Shown piece after piece: positions 46,122 through 55,835 of a DNA stretch of 64,000 nucleotides; the stretch's first letter is position 1, and each line of letters begins with the position of its first letter. The stretch lies in NCBI GenBank assembly GCA_027624955.1, contig JAQBTG010000016.1, forward strand, positions 1 through 64,000. Direction: 5' to 3'. The notes under the pieces were generated by a model. It saw only the letters and a program-made list of their open reading frames with translations. It did not search any database and had not been told where the DNA came from. The stretch is from Pseudomonadota bacterium (lineage in GTDB: Bacteria; Pseudomonadota; Alphaproteobacteria; UBA828). Made by a program: the position numbers and the translations under genes.

Positions 46122-46844
46122 TCAGCCGCCGCCGCTTAGGGTCTCGCGCTGCAGTGCCGTCAGATGCGTGATGCCTTGTTTCGCGAGCGCCATGAGCTCA
46201 AGGAATTGATCTTCGCTGAAAGGTTCGCCCTCCGCGGTGCCCTGAACTTCGACGATGCCGCCAGCGCCGGTGAGAACGAAATTTGCATCGGTATCCGCAA
46301 CGCTGTCCTCGTCATAATCGAGATCGAGCACGGCCATACCTTTATAGATGCCGCAACTCACCGCCGCGATTTGATCATTGAGCGGAACGCGGGCGATTTC
46401 GCCGGCTTTGACGAGGCCTTCAAACGCTTGATGTAGGGCGACATATGCGCCCGTAATTGCCGCCGTACGCGTCCCGCCATCGGCCTGCAAAACATCGCAG
46501 TCGAGCGTAATTTGACGTTCGCCGAAGCCCTTCATATCGGTCACGGCGCGCAAGCTTCGCCCGATCAGGCGCTGGATCTCATGGGTGCGCCCGCCCTGCT
46601 TGCCGCGCGCGGCTTCACGTCCTGAGCGTGACCCGGTGGCGCGCGGCAGCATGCCGTACTCCGCCGTCACCCAGCCCCGTCCCGAATTGCGCAGGAACGG
46701 CGGCATGCGTGTTTCAACGCTCGCGGTGCATAGCACATGGGTATCGCCGAATTGGACCAGGCAGGATCCTTCGGCATGTTTGCTGTAGTTCGGCTGCAGC
46801 GAAATTTTGCGCAATTCGTCGGGCCGTCTGCCGGATGGGCGCAT
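46122..46844 (-). CDS. rph: RNase PH
   Basis: A phosphorolytic exoribonuclease that trims tRNA 3' ends. The 240-residue protein has the typical start [20 protein letters not shown], the RNA-contact [27 protein letters not shown] and the phosphate-binding [24 protein letters not shown]. It is divergent from hrcA, as is common in the class. Confidence 0.96.
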   Translation of the reverse strand: MRPSGRRPDELRKISLQPNYSKHAEGSCLVQFGDTHVLCTASVETRMPPFLRNSGRGWVTAEYGMLPRATGSRSGREAARGKQGGRTHEIQRLIGRSLRAVTDMKGFGERQITLDCDVLQADGGTRTAAITGAYVALHQAFEGLVKAGEIARVPLNDQIAAVSCGIYKGMAVLDLDYDEDSVADTDANFVLTGAGGIVEVQGTAEGEPFSEDQFLELMALAKQGITHLTALQRETLSGGG

Positions 46845-47086
46845 GATTTCTGTCCATTCATTGGTGATTTTCGCGGACCCTAACCGAGCGACTGGCGTCC
46901 GTCCAGCATCCGTCCGCCATCCATGCGGCGTGGGTCGGTTAGCGGTCCGTTGTCGGTCTGTTGTCGGTTCGTCACCGGGGTCCGGCGTCGGTCGGTAATG
47001 GGTCTGGCGTGACGTTGACGCTGCTCGGGGGGCTCACTACATTCAAAGGCGACGAATAAAATCCGCAATAATGTAAGCGTGTTGAT
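46845..47086. other. Divergent rph/hrcA intergenic region with short direct repeats
   Basis: About 240 bases that must hold both promoters. Between 46935 and 46996 the motif GTCGGT recurs five times; GTTGTCGGT is exact at 46949-46957 and 46960-46968, an 11-base period. I see no CIRCE element (TTAGCACTC-N9-GAGTGCTAA). Confidence 0.6.
46949..46968. repeat. 11-bp-period tandem repeat upstream of hrcA and rph
   Basis: GTTGTCGGT repeated exactly, with two bases between copies. The phase matches one helical turn, as in tandem protein-binding sites. Confidence 0.6.
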
Positions 47087-48124
47087 GTGTTGTATGAAAT
47101 GAACGGTCGGTCGCAAGAAGTTTTGCGCCGGCTGGTCGAAGAATTTATGCAGACCGGGCAGCCGGTCGGCTCGCGGACATTGTCGCGGCGCCTCCAGACA
47201 CCGATTTCGCCGGCAACGATCCGAAATGTCATGGCGGATTTGGAGGATTCGGGCCTACTGTTTTCGCCGCACACCTCCGCCGGGCGCCTGCCGACCCAGC
47301 TTGGGTTGCGCCTGTTTGTCGACGGCTTGCTGGAAGTCGGCAATCTGACCGAACAGGAGCGTTCCAGCATCGAGGGCACCTGCAATGCATCGGGCCGCAC
47401 TGTGGAGGAACTGCTCACCGAAGCAACGGAAGCGCTATCCGGCCTGTCACGCTGCGCTGGCCTGGTGCTCGCGCCCAAGGCGGATGTGCCGTTCAAGCAG
47501 GTTGAGTTTGCATCGCTCGGGCGTGGCGAAGCGCTTGCCATTATGGTGACGGAAAACGGAGTGGTGGAAAACCGTGTCATCAAGCTCTCCGAGGACATGC
47601 CGCAATCAGCGCTGACCGAAGCCGCCAACTACCTGAACGCGCGGCTTTCCGGGCGCACCCTAGAAGAAGTGCGTGCCGATATTACCGCGGAATTGCTGGA
47701 GCATCGCGCCCAATTGGATGAGCTGTCGACCAAGGTCGTTGAAGCGGGCCTCGCCACCTGGGCCAACGAAAAGAAGGAAAGCGGCACATTGATCGTGCGC
47801 GGGCGCGCCAATCTGTTGGATGACGTGACCGCGATGGCCGACCTCGACCGCATCCGCAGCCTGTTCGAAGCGCTCGACAGCAGGGAGGGTTTCGTGCAAT
47901 TGCTGGAAAGCACGGAAGATGCCGAAGGCGTCCAGATTTTCATCGGCGCCGAGAACGAATTATTTCACAATACCGAGTGCTCGATGATCGTCGCCCCATA
48001 TCGCGACAAGAATTCACGCTTTATTGGCGCGATTGGCGTGATAGGACCTTCCCGCATTAATTATGCCCGCGTTGTCCCGCTGGTTGATCATACCGCGAGT
48101 GTGATCGGGCGAATCTTGAGTTAA
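47087..48124 (+). CDS. hrcA: HrcA, heat-inducible transcription repressor
   Basis: HrcA represses chaperone operons, mainly groESL, by binding CIRCE. The 345-residue protein has the N-terminal winged helix (LRRLVEEFMQTGQPVGSRTLSRRL, SPATIRNVMADLEDSGLLFSPHTSAGR) and the C-terminal GAF-like domain with VIGPSRINYARVVPLVDHTASVIG. The start is uncertain: GTG 47087 gives the expected few residues before NxRS; ATG 47099 is the alternative. No ribosome-binding site is clear. Confidence 0.94.
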   Translation: MLYEMNGRSQEVLRRLVEEFMQTGQPVGSRTLSRRLQTPISPATIRNVMADLEDSGLLFSPHTSAGRLPTQLGLRLFVDGLLEVGNLTEQERSSIEGTCNASGRTVEELLTEATEALSGLSRCAGLVLAPKADVPFKQVEFASLGRGEALAIMVTENGVVENRVIKLSEDMPQSALTEAANYLNARLSGRTLEEVRADITAELLEHRAQLDELSTKVVEAGLATWANEKKESGTLIVRGRANLLDDVTAMADLDRIRSLFEALDSREGFVQLLESTEDAEGVQIFIGAENELFHNTECSMIVAPYRDKNSRFIGAIGVIGPSRINYARVVPLVDHTASVIGRILS

Positions 48125-48147
48125 CGACAGACTGAGGTGAAGTTCAA

Positions 48148-48858
48148 ATGACCGATAAGGAGCTGCAATCCGGCGGCGGCGAACAGGCCAGCGAGTCCGG
48201 AGAGCCCAGAGAGCACATTGAAACTAACAGTGAGGACAAGGCTTTGGCGCCATGCCAACCGACCGATCAGGATGAGAGCGAGATCGAGGAAAGTGAAGCG
48301 GATGCCGGCGATAGTGCCGCACAATTGAAGGATCAACTGCTTCGGGCGTTGGCCGAGACCGAAAATGTCCGCCGCAGGGCCAGAAAAGACGTCACCGATG
48401 CCAACCGCTACGGAATCGCCAACTTTGCCCGCGATATGCTCTCGGTATCGGATAATATGGGGCGCGCTCTCGATTCGATTCCAGACGACGCGCGCGAGGA
48501 GAGCGAAATTGTAAAAGCCATAGCCGAGGGCGTGGAAATGACGGCGCGCGAGATGACGAGCACGTTGGAGCGCCACGGTGTCCGGCAGGTCAATCCGCTG
48601 GGCGAGAAATTCGATTATAATTTGCATCAGGCGATGTTCGAGGCAAAGGACAGCGGCCAGCCCGACGGGACGATCGTCGAAGTGGTGCAAGCCGGTTACA
48701 TGATCGGCGAGCGTCTATTGCGCCCGGCGATGGTTGGCGTCGCCAAGGGCGGCAGTGCTGCTCCCAGCGATGATGCCGATGGCGCAAGCAATTCCAGTGA
48801 AGATGGTGCCGACGAAGACGACGCGAATCTCGGCGCAAAACTTGATACCACTGCCTAA
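48148..48858 (+). CDS. grpE: GrpE, nucleotide exchange factor for DnaK
   Basis: Releases ADP from DnaK. The 236-residue protein has an acidic, disordered N-terminal 50 residues, the coiled-coil beginning [24 protein letters not shown], and the beta domain with [22 protein letters not shown] and [19 protein letters not shown]. An acidic C-terminal tail follows. GAGGTGA precedes ATG 48148, and hrcA ends 23 bases earlier, so they form an hrcA-grpE operon. Confidence 0.96.
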   Translation: MTDKELQSGGGEQASESGEPREHIETNSEDKALAPCQPTDQDESEIEESEADAGDSAAQLKDQLLRALAETENVRRRARKDVTDANRYGIANFARDMLSVSDNMGRALDSIPDDAREESEIVKAIAEGVEMTAREMTSTLERHGVRQVNPLGEKFDYNLHQAMFEAKDSGQPDGTIVEVVQAGYMIGERLLRPAMVGVAKGGSAAPSDDADGASNSSEDGADEDDANLGAKLDTTA

Positions 48859-49124
48859 TTTACCGGGAGAGGCAGATATTTATGGCAATTTGGCCGAATA
48901 CCTGGGATTAGAAGGGCGTATTTTACCCGGCAATCGGGCGAATCAACGGAAATCATGCAATAACGGCAAATTTTGATGCCAGAGGCGGTTGCAGACGGGC
49001 TTGCGGGCACCAATATATGCCCACGACTTGAACCGTTGCCGACGCGGCGGTTTGCCCAATCCTATGGGGCCCGACGCGGTGCATCATGTGGCCGCCGGGG
49101 TCTGCAAAATTATGAGGGCGTAAC
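48859..49124 (+). other. dnaK upstream region
   Basis: 266 bases between grpE and dnaK. No gene is seen. It should hold a heat-shock promoter; the best candidate is listed separately. GAGGGCG lies just before the dnaK ATG. Confidence 0.5.
48989..49018 (+). promoter_or_regulatory. Possible heat-shock promoter of dnaKJ
   Basis: TTGCAG at 48989-48994 and CCAATATAT at 49010-49018 with a 15-base spacer resemble an alphaproteobacterial sigma-32 promoter. CTTGAA at 49027 has no correctly spaced -10 element. Eye match only. Confidence 0.3.
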
Positions 49125-51074
49125 ATGGCTAAAGTAATCGGAATTGATCTCGGCACCACAAACTCCTGTGTGGCGATCATGGAGGGCTCCGAGCCCCGTG
49201 TGATCGAAAATTCGGAGGGCGGACGTACCACCCCGTCGATTGTCGCATTCACCGAGAATGGTGAGCGGCTGGTTGGCCAACCGGCCAAGCGCCAAGCGGT
49301 AACCAACCCGGAAAACACAATTTTCGCCATCAAGCGGCTTATCGGACGTGCCTTCAAGGACCCGATGACGCAAAAAGACATCAAGATGGTGCCCTATTCA
49401 ATCGTCGATCATGGCAATGCGGATGCCTGGGTCTCAGCGCGCGGCGAAACCTATTCACCGAGCCAAATCAGCGCTTTCATTCTGCAAAAGATGAAAGAAA
49501 CCGTCGAATCCAATCTCGGTGAGACGATTACCCAAGCGGTCATCACCGTGCCGGCATATTTCAATGATTCGCAACGCCAAGCGACCAAGGACGCCGGGCA
49601 GATCGCCGGCCTCGAAGTGCTGCGCATTATCAACGAACCGACTGCCGCGGCGCTCGCCTACGGGCTAGACCGCAAGGAAAACGGAACGATTGCTGTTTTC
49701 GACCTCGGCGGCGGCACGTTCGACGTTTCGGTTCTGGAAATCGGCGACGGCGTGTTTGAAGTGAAATCGACCAATGGCGATACATTCCTCGGCGGCGAAG
49801 ATTTCGACATGCGTCTGATGGGCTATCTGGCGGACGAGTTTAAGAAAGAAAACGGTATCGACCTGCGCGAAGACAAACTCGCTTTGCAGCGGTTAAAGGA
49901 AGCGGCCGAGAAAGCCAAGATCGAGCTGTCGAGCGCCGTGCAGACGGAAATTAACCTGCCCTTCATCACCGCCGATGCAAACGGCCCCAAGCATCTGACG
50001 ATGAAGGTGACACGCTCCAAACTCGAAGCCATCGTTGAAGATCTCGTCAACCGGACGATCGATCCCTGCAAGGCGGCGCTCAAGGATGCCGGCCTGTCGC
50101 CGGGTGAGATCGACGAAGTGATTCTCGTCGGCGGCATGACACGCATGCCCAAAGTAATCGAGACCGTGAAGAATTTCTTTGGCCGCGAGCCCAATAAGAG
50201 CGTTAACCCGGACGAAGTCGTCGCCGTCGGCGCCGCCATTCAAGCCGGCGTCCTGCAGGGCGACGTCAAGGATGTGTTGTTGCTCGATGTTACGCCGCTG
50301 TCGCTCGGTATCGAAACATTGGGCGGCGTGTTCACCCGCTTGATCGACCGCAACACCACGATCCCGACCAAAAAGAGCCAAGTCTTTTCCACCGCCGAGG
50401 ACGGTCAGTCGGCGGTCACCATTCGCGTCTTTCAGGGCGAACGTGAGATGGCGGCGGACAACAAGCTGCTCGGCCAGTTCGATCTGGTCGGAATACCCCC
50501 GTCGCCGCGCGGCCTGCCGCAGATCGAGGTGACGTTCGATATTGACGCCAACGGCATCGTGAATGTGTCGGCCAAAGACAAGGCCACGGCCAAGGAACAG
50601 CAGATTCGTATCCAGGCCTCGGGCGGGCTCGATGACGCGGAGATCGACCGCATGGTGCATGATGCGGAAGCTCATGCCGAAGACGATAAAACTCGCAAGG
50701 CTCTGGTCGAAGCGCGCAACCATGCGGAAGCCATGATCCATAGCGTCCAAAAGATGCTGGAAGAGCATGGCGATAAGATCAGCGCCGAGGAGAAAGGCGA
50801 AATCGAAGCACAAATCGCAGAGGTGCAGGGCGTGCTCGCCAGCGAGGACGCGGCCGAGATTGCCGCCAAGATGGAACAGCTCGGTCAGGCGTCGATGAAA
50901 CTCGGCGAAGCCGTGTATAAAGATGCTGGTGGCGCCGAGGCCGGCATGGCGGAGGGTATGGGGGCTCACCCCTCCGGCGACGCAGACGATGAGGATGCGC
51001 CGCAACCTGACGATATTGTTGATGCGGAATTCGAGGAGTTGGACGACGAGGACAAGAATCAGCGTTCCAGCTAA
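49125..51074 (+). CDS. dnaK: DnaK, Hsp70 chaperone
   Basis: The 649-residue ATP-dependent chaperone. [17 protein letters not shown] starts the nucleotide-binding domain, [14 protein letters not shown] and [18 protein letters not shown] follow, [13 protein letters not shown] opens the substrate-binding domain, and the tail ends [10 protein letters not shown] after an acidic stretch ([11 protein letters not shown]). A long open frame on the opposite strand is a codon-usage artefact common in dnaK genes. dnaJ follows after a strong stem-loop. Confidence 0.98.
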   Translation: MAKVIGIDLGTTNSCVAIMEGSEPRVIENSEGGRTTPSIVAFTENGERLVGQPAKRQAVTNPENTIFAIKRLIGRAFKDPMTQKDIKMVPYSIVDHGNADAWVSARGETYSPSQISAFILQKMKETVESNLGETITQAVITVPAYFNDSQRQATKDAGQIAGLEVLRIINEPTAAALAYGLDRKENGTIAVFDLGGGTFDVSVLEIGDGVFEVKSTNGDTFLGGEDFDMRLMGYLADEFKKENGIDLREDKLALQRLKEAAEKAKIELSSAVQTEINLPFITADANGPKHLTMKVTRSKLEAIVEDLVNRTIDPCKAALKDAGLSPGEIDEVILVGGMTRMPKVIETVKNFFGREPNKSVNPDEVVAVGAAIQAGVLQGDVKDVLLLDVTPLSLGIETLGGVFTRLIDRNTTIPTKKSQVFSTAEDGQSAVTIRVFQGEREMAADNKLLGQFDLVGIPPSPRGLPQIEVTFDIDANGIVNVSAKDKATAKEQQIRIQASGGLDDAEIDRMVHDAEAHAEDDKTRKALVEARNHAEAMIHSVQKMLEEHGDKISAEEKGEIEAQIAEVQGVLASEDAAEIAAKMEQLGQASMKLGEAVYKDAGGAEAGMAEGMGAHPSGDADDEDAPQPDDIVDAEFEELDDEDKNQRSS

Positions 51075-51119
51075 TCTGCTCCTCCCCAGTGACACTAATC
51101 ATGCATATCTTGCCGGCAA

Positions 51120-51143
51120 CGTCGCCGCCGTCTTGCGGCGACG
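51120..51143 (+). terminator. 9-bp GC stem-loop between dnaK and dnaJ
   Basis: CGTCGCCGC (51120-51128) pairs perfectly with GCGGCGACG (51135-51143) around a six-base loop. No T-run follows, so it is more likely an attenuating or RNA-stabilising hairpin than a full terminator. It lies 31 bases before dnaJ. Confidence 0.65.
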
Positions 51144-51173
51144 ATTGTCGCCTTGCTGATCGCTGAGAATCCG

Positions 51174-52304
51174 ATGGCCAAACCTGATTTTTACGCAACA
51201 CTTGGAGTTTCCCGCGAAGTCGGCGCGGATGAGCTTAAAAAATCCTATCGCACGCTCGCGATGAAATATCATCCGGACCGCAATCCCGATGACGCGGCGG
51301 CGGAAGCCAAGTTCAAAGAACTCTCGGAAGCCTATGGCGTGCTGTCCGATCCGCAGAAGCGCGAAGCCTATAACCAGTATGGTCATGCGGCATTCGAAGG
51401 CGGTGGCGGCGGCGGTGGCGGTGATTTCGATATGCGCTCCAGCTTCTCCGATGTGTTCGATGATTTGTTTGGCGATTTCATGGGCGGCGGGCGGCGTGGT
51501 GGCCGGCGCGGCCCGGCGCGGGGCGCCGATCTACGTTACAACATGGAAATCAACCTGGAAGATGCCTTTAGCGGCAAGCAAGCCAAGGTTCAAGCCGCGA
51601 CGTCCGTAAGCTGTGAAGGCTGCTCCGGGACGGGCGCGAAGGAAGGTACCAAGCCGACGATCTGCGGCGCCTGCGGTGGTGTCGGCAAGGTGCGCGCTCA
51701 GCAGGGATTTTTTACCGTCGAACGGACCTGTCCGACCTGCCAGGGTTCGGGCACGGTGATCGCTGATCCGTGCAACAAGTGCCGCGGCGCCGGACGCGTG
51801 CAAAAGGATAAGACGCTTTCGGTCAATATTCCGGCGGGCGTTGAAAATGGCACCCGCATCCGTCTTGCCGGCGAAGGCGAGGCGGGCGCCCGCGGCGCTC
51901 CGGCCGGCGATCTCTACATATTTATTTCGGTCAAGCCGCATCCCCTGTTTCAGCGCGACGCGATGAATCTCTATTGCGAGGTGCCGATTCCGATGTTCTC
52001 GGCGACCCTCGGCGGCTCAATCGATGTGCCGACTTTGGGAGGCGGCCGGGCGCGTGTCACCATCCCGTCGGGCACCCAAAACGGCCATCAGTTTCGTCTG
52101 CGAGCGAAGGGCATGCCGGCGCTCAGAGGCGGCTCTCCGGGCGATATGTATATCCAAGTGGCGGTCGAAACGCCGGTTAATCTGAACAAGAAACAAAAAG
52201 AATTGCTCAAGCAGTTCGATTCTCTCGGTACCAAGAGCACCAGTCCGCAATCGGATGGTTTCTTCTCCAAGGTCAAGGATCTCTGGGAAGACCTTAAGGA
52301 CTGA
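51174..52304 (+). CDS. dnaJ: DnaJ, Hsp40 co-chaperone
   Basis: Stimulates DnaK ATPase and delivers clients. The 376-residue protein has the J domain with [11 protein letters not shown] (HPD), a Gly/Phe-rich linker, four zinc-binding CxxCxGxG repeats ([32 protein letters not shown]) and the C-terminal substrate domain. Start ATG 51174 matches [12 protein letters not shown]; the ORF to 51153 is longer by seven codons without support. Confidence 0.97.
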   Translation: MAKPDFYATLGVSREVGADELKKSYRTLAMKYHPDRNPDDAAAEAKFKELSEAYGVLSDPQKREAYNQYGHAAFEGGGGGGGGDFDMRSSFSDVFDDLFGDFMGGGRRGGRRGPARGADLRYNMEINLEDAFSGKQAKVQAATSVSCEGCSGTGAKEGTKPTICGACGGVGKVRAQQGFFTVERTCPTCQGSGTVIADPCNKCRGAGRVQKDKTLSVNIPAGVENGTRIRLAGEGEAGARGAPAGDLYIFISVKPHPLFQRDAMNLYCEVPIPMFSATLGGSIDVPTLGGGRARVTIPSGTQNGHQFRLRAKGMPALRGGSPGDMYIQVAVETPVNLNKKQKELLKQFDSLGTKSTSPQSDGFFSKVKDLWEDLKD

Positions 52305-52434
52305 TCCCGCGTCCGCCGCTCGGATCGCACCCCCCTTTCGCCGCCGGCATTCGAATAGCGCTTGGTGTGCGCGCGGCTTTGTGTATTTTTGCCTGGGCAA
52401 GCTGACGCGGGCGGCGCAAACAGACGAGGGCGGC

Positions 52435-53262
52435 ATGGCGGGAACAGGTGACATCAAAATCGGCGTAACCGGCGCGGCTGGAAAAATGGGCGGCGTTCTT
52501 ATTCGCGAGGTAAGCGATACTAAGGGCTTTCGTCTCGTGGCGGCGAGCGAGATTGCCGGACATGCCATGCTCGGGCGCGACGCCGGTGAGTTGGCCGGGC
52601 TGGCAGCGTTAGCGGTGCCGATCGGTGCCGATACCGACGCGCTGTTCGCGGCGAGCGATGCGGTACTCGATTTTACCCTGCCGGGCGCTACGGTGGGCCA
52701 TAGCCATTGTGCCGCTCGGCACGGTACGGCGCTGATTATCGGCACCACCGGGCTCGACGCGGTGCAGCAACAGGCGCTGCAGAAGGCCGGCGATACCGCG
52801 GTGATCGTCCAGGCGCCGAATATGAGCCTTTGCGTTAATCTCTTGATGCGCCTGGTGGAACAGGCCGCCGCCCTTCTCGATGATGCCTTTGACGTCGAGA
52901 TCGTCGAGATGCATCACCGCTACAAGGTCGATGCGCCGTCGGGCACTGCGCTTGGCCTCGGACGGGCGGTGGCGAAGGGCCGCGGTGTCAGCCTCGACGC
53001 GATGGCCGCGCGCGGGCGTGACGGCGTCACCGGCCCGCGTCAACGTGGCGCCATCGGTTTCGCCGCGCTGCGCGGCGGCGATGTGGTTGGCGATCACAGC
53101 GTGATATTTGCCGCCGATGGTGAGCGCCTGGAATTGACCCACAAAGCCGCTAGCCGGCAAACTTATGCCCGCGGTGCGCTGCGCGCCGCGGGCTGGGCGC
53201 ATAATAAACCGCCCGGCCTCTACACCATGGCGGACGTCTTGGAATTCACCGCGCTTAGCTAA
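52435..53262 (+). CDS. dapB: DapB, 4-hydroxy-tetrahydrodipicolinate reductase
   Basis: Reduces HTPA to tetrahydrodipicolinate in lysine and diaminopimelate synthesis. The 275-residue protein has the NAD(P)-binding IGVTGAAGKMGGVLIREV, APNMSLCVNLLMRLVEQAA, and EMHHRYKVDAPSGTAL (catalytic His and Lys). ATG 52435 has GAGGGC upstream and gives the normal N-terminus; the 60-codon longer ORF is not used. Its stop overlaps the convergent DUF2244 gene by eight bases. Confidence 0.96.
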   Translation: MAGTGDIKIGVTGAAGKMGGVLIREVSDTKGFRLVAASEIAGHAMLGRDAGELAGLAALAVPIGADTDALFAASDAVLDFTLPGATVGHSHCAARHGTALIIGTTGLDAVQQQALQKAGDTAVIVQAPNMSLCVNLLMRLVEQAAALLDDAFDVEIVEMHHRYKVDAPSGTALGLGRAVAKGRGVSLDAMAARGRDGVTGPRQRGAIGFAALRGGDVVGDHSVIFAADGERLELTHKAASRQTYARGALRAAGWAHNKPPGLYTMADVLEFTALS

Positions 53263-53809
53263 TTCGCCCCATATCCGCCAGCGCTTTTTTTAGCGCCGCA
53301 GAAATTTCTTGGCGCTCGGCGGGCAGGAGAAAGGCACCGAGGCTGAGCGAAAAGCCGTGCGAGGAGAGACGGAGTTCACCCTTTCCGGTCGCTGATTCAC
53401 TAACGGCGACATTCAGCCAGTAAGGATTAAAGCTCCAGCTCTCGTCGCCGCGCGGCCCGGACCGTGTCACCACAACCTGTTCCGACGTGACGCGGATACG
53501 CTCGACGATCTTGCGGGCGCGGGCGTTTAGCTTGATCGCTAGCCACAGGAGAAAAAGATCGAGCCCGAGAAATCCAAAGACCGGCCACGCACCCATGGCC
53601 AGAAAAAGAATGCCGAAGCCGAGCGTGATAAGCCCAACAAAGAGGATCACCGCGAAAAAGCCGGAGCGCGATAGCGAGCGGTGCGGCTCGAACATGGCAT
53701 CGAAGAGAACTGGTGCCGTAATTTCGCCGCTGCGTACCGAGGCGCCGCAAACTTCAGATTGCCTGTTTTGAAGTTCGGGGCGGGGCTGATGTTCCCGGTT
53801 TCGCGTCAT
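53255..53809 (-). CDS. DUF2244-family membrane protein
   Basis: A 184-residue protein. FEPHRSLSRSGFFAVILFVG opens the DUF2244 domain, with two close membrane segments ending FGFLGLDLFLLWLAIKLN, then a cytosolic beta-rich region (SEQVVVTRSGPRGDESWSFNPYW). The family has no known function; it tends to lie near nth and dapB in this class. The 30-residue N-terminus before the domain is Gln/Arg-rich. Start ATG 53809; a later ATG at MFEPHRS is possible. Confidence 0.87.
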   Translation of the reverse strand: MTRNREHQPRPELQNRQSEVCGASVRSGEITAPVLFDAMFEPHRSLSRSGFFAVILFVGLITLGFGILFLAMGAWPVFGFLGLDLFLLWLAIKLNARARKIVERIRVTSEQVVVTRSGPRGDESWSFNPYWLNVAVSESATGKGELRLSSHGFSLSLGAFLLPAERQEISAALKKALADMGRIS

Positions 53810-53825
53810 CCTAGCCGCCGTCTGC

Positions 53826-55067
53826 CTATTTCCAACATTCGATTAACGCGGTGTAGAACTGCGCGCGCTCGGCCACATCTGCCGCCGGCAGATTGGCTTC
53901 GGAAGGCGCTGAAACGGCTTCAATGCCGTTGGCAGCCATAAAGTCCCGCGCCACTGAGCCCTTGATGGCGAAATTGACGTTTTGCGGAATATCGCCAGTG
54001 GTGCGGGCCAATTTCAGCGCGTCCAGCTTGCTCACCACCACGCCTACCAAATGGCCCGACAGATCGAGCAGTGGTCCGCCGCTATTGCCCTTCTGCACCG
54101 GCGCGGAGAGCTGCATGAGGTTTCTATTATTGCCCGGCCCAGCCAACCCGCTCACCGTTCCGGTGGTGATCTTGAGATCAGAGGCGAGCACGCCGGGCAG
54201 CGGAAAGCCTGCCACCACCACGGTTTCGCCTTTGCGAATTTCACCATCGCGAAATGTTGCGAAGCGTTTGAACTTCGCGCCTACCTTGAGAAGCGCAAGA
54301 TCGAGCCCGGCGTCTTGCGCGATGATCGGCACGACCAGGGGCTTGATACGCACTTCGCTGCAACCGGCCACGACGTGATTGTTGGTGAGAACATAGCCGT
54401 CCGCGCTGACGATAAAGCCGGTGCCGGTCGATTGCTTGCGCGGCGGGTCCACCGCTTCAGCCCCGTTGCCAAACTCTTGCGCCGATTTATTCAACAGCGC
54501 CGCGCCGCGCGCCTTTTCACTTTCGCTGAGTGTGCCCGCAATTTTGTCGCGCGCTTTCGCCGCATGATCGGCTAGCGCGCCGGACCTTTTATTGCTGGCG
54601 GCGCGTGAATACCACACGAACGAGAGAACCGCATCGGTCGTGCCGCCCAGGCCGTCGAGATAAAATGCACCCAGGCGATACTGCGCCAGCGGAATGCCGG
54701 CGTGTGCGGCGGCGTAGTAATATTTTGCCGCGAGAGCGAAATTCTTAGCCACTATATCGCCGGCTTCATAAATATTAGCGAGATTGAACTGGGCCGCCGC
54801 GTCGCCCTGCGCGACCGCTTGTTGCGTCCAGTGAAGCGCGCGCTCGCCATTCTTGGCGACGCCCTGGCCTTGACGGTACATCACGCCGAGCAGGCGCTGA
54901 GCGTTGGGCTCGCCGGATTCGGCGAGAGGTGTTATCTCCGCCAAAGCTGCGGCGTAGTCGCCCTGTGCATAGGCGGCGCGCCCTTCGCTCAGGCCGGCTC
55001 GAGCGCTAGCAAGCGGCGCCAGCGTCGCACAGGCGACAATCAGCAGCGAGGTCACGAGTAATCTCAT
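53826..55067 (-). CDS. Secreted Sel1-repeat trypsin-like serine protease
   Basis: A 413-residue exported protein. An N-terminal signal peptide (LLVTSLLIVACATLAPLASARA) is followed by three or four Sel1/TPR-like repeats (residues about 30-150, e.g. NAQRLLGVMYRQGQGVAKNG) and a trypsin-like domain with His in LTNNHVVAG, Asp in DLALLKVG and Ser in KGNSGGPLLDLSG. The scaffold plus protease layout suggests a periplasmic quality-control enzyme. ATG 55067 is preferred over the ORF start at 55091. It is divergent from nth. Confidence 0.9.
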   Translation of the reverse strand: MRLLVTSLLIVACATLAPLASARAGLSEGRAAYAQGDYAAALAEITPLAESGEPNAQRLLGVMYRQGQGVAKNGERALHWTQQAVAQGDAAAQFNLANIYEAGDIVAKNFALAAKYYYAAAHAGIPLAQYRLGAFYLDGLGGTTDAVLSFVWYSRAASNKRSGALADHAAKARDKIAGTLSESEKARGAALLNKSAQEFGNGAEAVDPPRKQSTGTGFIVSADGYVLTNNHVVAGCSEVRIKPLVVPIIAQDAGLDLALLKVGAKFKRFATFRDGEIRKGETVVVAGFPLPGVLASDLKITTGTVSGLAGPGNNRNLMQLSAPVQKGNSGGPLLDLSGHLVGVVVSKLDALKLARTTGDIPQNVNFAIKGSVARDFMAANGIEAVSAPSEANLPAADVAERAQFYTALIECWK

Positions 55068-55153
55068 GTCAGTGCGCCTTGGCGGTCGCATTCATCAGTT
55101 CCAGCCATTCTATTCTCTAGTTTAACCCGCCCGGTCCAACTATTCTCGAGCTT

Positions 55154-55789
55154 ATGAAAAAGAGCGATGCTAAAGAGTTCATGAAACGGTTGGCCGAGCG
55201 TATTCCCGCACCGGTGACCGAGCTCAACTTCAATAATCCTTTCACGCTTTTGGTCGCTGTCGTGTTGTCTGCGCAAGCCACCGACGTCGGTGTCAACAAA
55301 GCAACAAAAGCACTTTTTGCCGCCGTCGACACGCCGGAGAAAATGGTAGCCTTGGGCGAAGCTAGGCTCAAGACGCACATCCGCACGATCGGCCTCTACA
55401 ATGCCAAGGCCAAAAACATAATCGCCCTGAGCGGGATGCTGATCGAGCACCATAACAGCCAGGTGCCGGACGAACGTTCGCATCTCGAGGCGCTGCCCGG
55501 GGTCGGGCGCAAAACCGCGGGAGTCGTTCTCAACACGGTGTTCGGTCAGCCCACTATCGCTGTCGATACGCATGTCTTCCGGGTTTCGAACCGCTCAGGC
55601 CTAGCGCCCGGCAAGACGCCCGATCAGGTTGAGCAAAAGCTCTATAAAATTGTGCCGGAGGAATATCTTCAGCACGCCCATCACTGGCTAATTCTGTTCG
55701 GGCGCCATGTTTGCAAAGCCCGCACGCCCGATTGCCCGGGCTGTGTGGTGCGCGAATTATGTGGCTTTAAGCAAAAAACCCAAGCCTAG
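55154..55789 (+). CDS. nth: Endonuclease III (Nth)
   Basis: DNA glycosylase/AP lyase that removes oxidised pyrimidines. The 211-residue protein has VAVVLSAQATDVGVNKAT, the helix-hairpin-helix LPGVGRKTAGVVLN with the catalytic Lys, Asp in VDTHVFRVSNR, and the [4Fe-4S] ligands C-x6-C-x2-C-x5-C (CKARTPDCPGCVVRELC). Start ATG 55154. Confidence 0.97.
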   Translation: MKKSDAKEFMKRLAERIPAPVTELNFNNPFTLLVAVVLSAQATDVGVNKATKALFAAVDTPEKMVALGEARLKTHIRTIGLYNAKAKNIIALSGMLIEHHNSQVPDERSHLEALPGVGRKTAGVVLNTVFGQPTIAVDTHVFRVSNRSGLAPGKTPDQVEQKLYKIVPEEYLQHAHHWLILFGRHVCKARTPDCPGCVVRELCGFKQKTQA

Positions 55790-55835
55790 CGTGGGCCAAG
55801 CAGCGCCGCCGCGCGCGCACCGCGCGAGGTAGTTG

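Noticed and set aside
49027-49060. CTTGAA...CCCAAT as a sigma-32 promoter of dnaK
   Set aside because: The spacer is 22 bases, too long for the sigma-32 consensus.
49893-51095. 400-codon open frame on the strand opposite dnaK
   Set aside because: A well-known artefact: dnaK codon use leaves the antisense frame open. The forward frame is a complete DnaK.
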